Position numbers and translations under genes: made by a program. A stretch of DNA of 8,672 nt from Lachnospiraceae bacterium UBA3863 (GTDB taxonomy: Bacteria > Bacillota > Clostridia > Lachnospirales > Lachnospiraceae), in NCBI GenBank assembly GCA_002392385.1, contig DGGX01000232.1, forward strand, positions 1 through 8,672. The letters run 5' to 3'. The notes beneath the pieces are model-generated. The model was not told the origin of the DNA and did not search any database. It saw only the letters and a list, made by a program, of their open reading frames with translations. This document shows, in pieces, positions 5,211 through 8,672 of this stretch (positions within the stretch are counted from its first letter, which is position 1; the number at the start of each line of letters is the position of its first letter).

Positions 5211-7187
5211 ATGGGAACAACGGATGACAGAACGACGGGCTCAGCAGCCCGGGGCAACGGCAGAAGCGGGCAGGTCCAGGGGAAACCTGCCGGACAGCGC
5301 AGGCCGGTCAGAAGGAAAACAGACAGTACCGGGCGCACAGCAGCGGGCGCACAGCCTGCAGGCAGCCGGAGCGCGCGTCCCGAGGGCAGCCGGACGGGCG
5401 AGAGCAGGCCGGTAAGCGCCGGAAGCAGAACAGCCGCCGGCCCCCGGAAGGTATCGCCTGACAGCGCCGGGACAGCGGGCAGCCGCAGACCTGCCGGAGA
5501 AGGCAGTCAGGGGACCGCGCGCAGAGTCGTGAGAAGACCGGAAGGAGAGAAGCGGTCTGCCGAGATCCACAGAGAAACACCCGCCTCCGGCGCGCGCAGG
5601 ACCGGTGCCGGCACAGCCGGCGGGCAGCAGACCCGCAGGATCCCCCGCAGAAGACCGGCCGCCGGCGGGACAGGCACCCGTTCCGGCAGACGGAGCGGCA
5701 TGCCCATTAAAGACCTGAAATCCTTCGGCGCCTCCGCCTATGCTTTCATCCGGAGCAAGAAATTCAGGAAGATCCTTTCGACAGCGGCGGTCGTCACCTT
5801 CCTCTTCCAGATCCTGTTCTCGGTCATCCTGATGATCACCGTCAACAGGACAGGGATGCTTCCCTGGAGATATGTCATTCTCCTCAGCGCCCTCCTGATC
5901 GGTCTCGCGGCGGCGGATTTTCTCCTGCTGAGCCGCAGGTTCAGAGGCAGGATGGCGGCGCTGGTGCTGAGCCTTGTGGTCATGGTCGCCTCGATCTGGG
6001 GCGCCGGCACACTGCGCAGGACCCTGAATGTCCTGGGCAACAAAGAGGCTTCCTATAAGACAGACGATATGGTGGCTGTGGTCCTCGCGGAGGACACGGC
6101 CGAGAATATACTGGATGCGGGGCAGTATACCTTCGGCATTCAGAACGGCATGGACGAGAGCAACACGGCGGCCATGCGGCAGGATATTGAGGAGAAGGTC
6201 GGCGCATCGATCCAGGTCCGCGAGTACGCCTCTCCTGTGGAGGTGGCCCAGGCTCTCCTGGACGGCGAGGTCGGCGCCATCATCTACAACCAGGCTTACG
6301 AGCCCATCATTGAAGAGGCGATCGAGGGATACGCTGACCGTGTTAAGGTCATCCACAATTACGGCATCGAGACCGAGATCGTGACGGAGACCGTGGAGCA
6401 GGGCGAGCCCTTCAACATCCTGATCAGCGGCATCGACGTGCGCGGCTCCATCAACCAGACCAGCCGCAGCGACGTCAACATCATCGTCACCGTCAATCCC
6501 AATACCAAGAAGATCCTGATGACCACCACGCCCAGAGACTATTATCTGGAGATCCCCGGCGTGTCCGGCGGCCAGCGGGACAAGCTGACGCATGCGGGCC
6601 TCTATGGCGTGGATGCTTCCATGGCGACGCTGGAGAAGGCTTACGGGATCGAGATCACCTACTACGTCAGGGTCAATTTCACCACCCTGGTGGATGTGGT
6701 GGACGCCATCGGCGGCGTGGACGTGTATATCCCGCAGTCCTTTGACGCCTATACCGACTCCTCTGTCCATCTGGAGGCGGGACAGCAGCACCTGAACGGA
6801 CGGCAGGCCCTGGCCTTCTGCCGTGAGAGATACAGCTTCGCTGACGGCGATAACCAGAGAGGCAAGGACCAGGAGGCGGTCCTCAAGGCCATCCTCCAGA
6901 AAATGATGTCACCCGGTGTCCTTCTGAACGTCGGTGACCTTCTGGACAGTCTCGGAGATACCTTCGCGACCAGTCTGCCCGAGGACAAGATCGCGGAGCT
7001 GGTCAATATGCAGCTTTCTGACAACGCCACCTGGAGCTTCATGCGCCAGGAGGCGGGCAAGGGAGAGTTCGACATGCAGCCCACCTATTCCGGCGGCAGC
7101 ATGCAGCTTTCCGTCACATGGCCTGACGAAGACAGCCTCAAGGAGAATGCCTCCCGCATTCAGGCTGTCCTCGAAGACACACTGTGA
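5211..7187 (+). CDS. LytR-CpsA-Psr (LCP) family cell-wall polymer ligase with Arg-rich cytoplasmic tail and extra extracellular domain
   Basis: LCP proteins transfer lipid-linked glycopolymers (teichoic acid, capsule or similar) onto peptidoglycan outside the membrane. This 658-residue protein has four parts. Residues 1-163 are a disordered Gly/Ala/Arg/Ser/Pro tail with about 32 Arg and no aromatic, Leu or Cys residues. Three membrane helices lie near 188-210, 220-240 and 247-265. A domain at about 285-385 (VVLAEDTAENILDAG, TFGIQNG, VAQALLDGEVGAIIYN) resembles a solute-binding fold. The LCP domain is at about 400-560. LCP landmarks are FNILISGID (401-409), RSDVNIIVTVNP (419-430), TTPRDYYLEIP (439-449), YYVRVNFTTLVDVVDAIGGV (484-503), LNGRQALAFCRERYSF (528-543) and DNQRGKDQ (547-554). 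Positive charge before the first helix and three helices put the LCP domain outside. ATG 5211 has AAGAGG six bases upstream. An internal ATG (5700, residue 164) is a weaker alternative start that would remove the tail. The polymer substrate is unknown. Confidence 0.9.
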   Translation: MGTTDDRTTGSAARGNGRSGQVQGKPAGQRRPVRRKTDSTGRTAAGAQPAGSRSARPEGSRTGESRPVSAGSRTAAGPRKVSPDSAGTAGSRRPAGEGSQGTARRVVRRPEGEKRSAEIHRETPASGARRTGAGTAGGQQTRRIPRRRPAAGGTGTRSGRRSGMPIKDLKSFGASAYAFIRSKKFRKILSTAAVVTFLFQILFSVILMITVNRTGMLPWRYVILLSALLIGLAAADFLLLSRRFRGRMAALVLSLVVMVASIWGAGTLRRTLNVLGNKEASYKTDDMVAVVLAEDTAENILDAGQYTFGIQNGMDESNTAAMRQDIEEKVGASIQVREYASPVEVAQALLDGEVGAIIYNQAYEPIIEEAIEGYADRVKVIHNYGIETEIVTETVEQGEPFNILISGIDVRGSINQTSRSDVNIIVTVNPNTKKILMTTTPRDYYLEIPGVSGGQRDKLTHAGLYGVDASMATLEKAYGIEITYYVRVNFTTLVDVVDAIGGVDVYIPQSFDAYTDSSVHLEAGQQHLNGRQALAFCRERYSFADGDNQRGKDQEAVLKAILQKMMSPGVLLNVGDLLDSLGDTFATSLPEDKIAELVNMQLSDNATWSFMRQEAGKGEFDMQPTYSGGSMQLSVTWPDEDSLKENASRIQAVLEDTL

Positions 7188-7192
7188 GCAAT

Positions 7193-7212
7193 CTGCCGGA
7201 AGATACCGGCGG
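7193..7212 (+). other. Small hairpin in the LCP-glyA gap
   Basis: CTGCCGG (7193-7199) can pair with CCGGCGG (7206-7212), with one G-U pair and a 6-base loop, right after the LCP stop codon. The downstream run (TTCAGTTTTA) is too broken for a good terminator. It may be a weak attenuator or mRNA-stabilising hairpin, or chance. No clear separate promoter for glyA is visible in this 60-base gap. Confidence 0.25.
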
Positions 7213-7247
7213 TTCAGTTTTACCAATAGTTTTAAGGAGGAAAACAG

Positions 7248-8486
7248 ATGTATTCATTGGACGAAGTCAGACTTGTGGATCCTGAGACCGCGGCTCTGAT
7301 CGAGAAGGAGATCCGCAGGCAGAATGACCACATTGAGCTGATCGCATCCGAAAACTGGACCAGCAGGGCAGTTATGGCTGCGATGGGGAGCCCTCTCACC
7401 AACAAGTACGCGGAAGGCTACTCGGGAAAGAGATATTACGGCGGATGCTATGTCATCGACGAAGTGGAGACCCTGGCCATCGAAAGGGCCAAGGAGCTCT
7501 TCGGCTGTGATTATGCCAACGTACAGCCTCATTCCGGCGCCCAGGCCAACCTGGCCGTAGAATTCGCCATCCTGAAGCCGGGCGATACCCTTATGGGTAT
7601 GAACCTCAACCAGGGCGGACACCTGACCCACGGCAGCCCGGCCAATATCTCCGGGTCCTATTTCAATATCGTTCCCTACGGTGTGGACGAGAGCGGATTC
7701 ATCGACTATGACGAGCTCATGCGGATCGCTATGGAATGCCATCCCAAGCTGATCATTGCCGGCGCCTCCGCCTACGCCCGTACCATCGATTTCAAGAAAT
7801 TCAGAGAAGTCGCGGACGCCTGCGGCGCTGTCCTGATGGCGGATATCGCCCACATTGCGGGTCTGGTCGCGGCCGGACTCCATCCGAGTCCCTTCCCCTA
7901 TGCCGACGTAGTCACTACGACTACCCATAAGACACTGCGCGGCCCCAGAGGCGGCATGATCCTTGCCAACGCCGAGGCTGCCCAGAAGTATAATTTCAAC
8001 AAGGCCGTATTCCCGGGCATCCAGGGCGGTCCTCTCGAGCACGTGATCGCGGCCAAGGCCGTCTGCTTCAAAGAGGCACTGGATCCTTCCTTCAGGGAAT
8101 ACCAGCAGCGCGTGCTCAACAATGCCCAGGCTCTCTGCAAGGGCCTTCAGAGCCGCGGTATCGACATCGTGTCCGGCGGCACCGACAACCACCTTATGCT
8201 GGTGGACCTGACCAATACCGGCCTCACAGGCAAGCAGGTGGAGAAGTGGCTGGATGAGGCCCACATCACCGCCAACAAGAACACCATCCCCAATGAACAG
8301 AGGTCTCCTTTTGTCACCAGCGGTATCCGCCTGGGCTCCCCGGCGGCGACCACCCGCGGTCTGGACGAGAAGGACTTCGACAAGGTGGCGGAGGCTATCT
8401 CCATCGTGATCCACAAGCAGGAAGAAGGCATTGCGGAAGCCAGGGAGATCATCGCGGAGATCACCGCCAGATACCCTCTTTCCTGA
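7248..8486 (+). CDS. glyA: Serine hydroxymethyltransferase
   Basis: This cytoplasmic PLP enzyme interconverts serine plus tetrahydrofolate with glycine plus 5,10-methylene-tetrahydrofolate, the main source of one-carbon units for thymidylate, purines and methionine. Its 412 residues are the normal bacterial length and the whole protein is conserved. Motifs are [11 protein letters not shown] (29-39, substrate and PLP contacts), [15 protein letters not shown] (52-66), QPHSGAQAN (93-101), [13 protein letters not shown] (198-210) with Asp199 and His202 at the PLP ring, and [14 protein letters not shown] (223-236) with Lys228 as the Schiff-base lysine. A C-terminal [13 protein letters not shown] follows. 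ATG 7248 is fixed by a perfect AAGGAGG (7234-7240) seven bases upstream, the best ribosome-binding site in the window and a sign of high expression. It lies 60 bases after the LCP gene with no strong terminator between, so co-transcription is possible. No clear terminator follows glyA either. Confidence 0.98.
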   Translation: MYSLDEVRLVDPETAALIEKEIRRQNDHIELIASENWTSRAVMAAMGSPLTNKYAEGYSGKRYYGGCYVIDEVETLAIERAKELFGCDYANVQPHSGAQANLAVEFAILKPGDTLMGMNLNQGGHLTHGSPANISGSYFNIVPYGVDESGFIDYDELMRIAMECHPKLIIAGASAYARTIDFKKFREVADACGAVLMADIAHIAGLVAAGLHPSPFPYADVVTTTTHKTLRGPRGGMILANAEAAQKYNFNKAVFPGIQGGPLEHVIAAKAVCFKEALDPSFREYQQRVLNNAQALCKGLQSRGIDIVSGGTDNHLMLVDLTNTGLTGKQVEKWLDEAHITANKNTIPNEQRSPFVTSGIRLGSPAATTRGLDEKDFDKVAEAISIVIHKQEEGIAEAREIIAEITARYPLS

Positions 8487-8511
8487 GAAAAAGCCGTCCT
8501 GAAAGATCCTG

Positions 8512-8561
8512 AAAATATTTTAAAAAAGGTTGTTGACAGGTCCGATTTGTTCTGATAAGAT
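8512..8561 (+). promoter_or_regulatory. Strong stable-RNA promoter with UP-like element for tRNA-Ser
   Basis: A perfect TTGACA (8533-8538) and TAAGAT (8556-8561, 4 of 6) are spaced by 17 bases. Upstream, 8512-8527 reads AAAATATTTTAAAAAA, which sits where an UP element contacts the RNA polymerase alpha subunits and resembles its A-tract/T-tract consensus. The predicted start is near 8568, about 57 bases before the tRNA. The sequences are seen; the activity is inferred from consensus. Confidence 0.8.
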
Positions 8562-8624
8562 AGCATATGTTCGCGCGAGAGATGCGATGCTGATAAGCCT
8601 CCAGTCGAGCGGGTCGAACCTGAT

Positions 8625-8672
8625 GGAGAGGTATCGAAGCGGTCATAACGAGGCGGTCTTGAAAACCGTTTG
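8625..8672 (+). tRNA. tRNA-Ser (anticodon UGA), 5' part, cut by window end
   Basis: The acceptor 5' strand GGAGAGG is at 8625-8631. TA is followed by a D-stem TCG (8634-8636) pairing with CGA (8649-8651). The anticodon stem GCGGT (8653-8657) pairs with ACCGT (8665-8669), including one G-U pair, around the loop CTTGAAA (8658-8664), with anticodon TGA at 8660-8662. This reads UCA and hence serine. The window ends at the start of the variable region, which should be long in a serine tRNA. The missing 3' part (long variable arm, T-arm, acceptor 3' strand) would confirm it. Confidence 0.93.

Noticed and set aside
5241..6791. Open frame on the - strand (516 codons) opposite the LCP gene
   Set aside because: The LCP reading is supported by motifs, membrane helices and a ribosome-binding site. 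The reverse frame gives a compositionally biased product.
7188..7247. Separate promoter for glyA in the gap after the LCP gene
   Set aside because: No pair of -35/-10 hexamers at 16-18 base spacing could be found in the 60-base gap. Transcription from upstream is simpler.
8481..8516. TCCTGA occurring three times around the glyA stop (8481, 8498, 8508)
   Set aside because: The units are six bases with uneven spacing, and the first includes the stop codon; chance is enough to explain them. No hairpin forms.
8509..8530. AAAATATTTT palindrome after glyA as a terminator
   Set aside because: The stem would be pure A-U and weak, with no loop. Its position just upstream of TTGACA fits an UP element better.

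Overview
The window is a GC-rich, densely packed, single-strand stretch of chromosome. All eight protein genes and the one tRNA gene lie on the + strand. The gene families point to an anaerobic member of the Clostridia (Bacillota), probably related to Lachnospirales. They include a short SufB/SufD-type protein next to mnmA, a clostridial-style O-acetylhomoserine sulfhydrylase, a lipoprotein barnase with barstar, and a three-helix LCP protein. The taxonomic call rests on family resemblance and gene context only.

Left block (1-5066), from left to right: the 3' end of a SufB/SufD-family Fe-S assembly gene; mnmA (tRNA 2-thiouridylase), overlapping it by ATGA; an ABC-3 metal permease, overlapping mnmA by TAATG; a 99-base gap with an AT-rich patch; metY (O-acetylhomoserine sulfhydrylase); 19 bases later a lipoprotein ending in a complete barnase-type ribonuclease; 30 bases later its barstar-type inhibitor; then a textbook rho-independent terminator (5036-5066). 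The first genes share a sulfur theme: Suf persulfide/Fe-S chemistry, tRNA thiolation, and sulfide fixation into homocysteine. The RNase/inhibitor pair sits at the tail of the same transcriptional direction.

Right block (5067-8672): two overlapping promoter candidates and a leader with two GC-rich hairpins precede a 658-residue LytR-CpsA-Psr (LCP) protein. This protein has an arginine-rich disordered cytoplasmic tail, three membrane helices, a probable solute-binding-like domain and an extracellular LCP catalytic domain. Sixty bases later comes glyA (serine hydroxymethyltransferase) behind a perfect Shine-Dalgarno. The window ends inside a tRNA-Ser(UGA) gene driven by a strong promoter (TTGACA, 17 bases, TAAGAT) with an A/T-rich UP-like element.

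The item most worth a second look is the ribonuclease/inhibitor pair. The ribonuclease keeps all barnase catalytic residues. It is predicted to be surface-anchored, carries about 105 extra residues of unrecognised domain between the lipobox and the nuclease, has almost no ribosome-binding site, and is followed by an inhibitor with a good one. The LCP protein's Arg-rich tail and extra extracellular domain come second. No mobile elements, CRISPR arrays or phage genes are visible.
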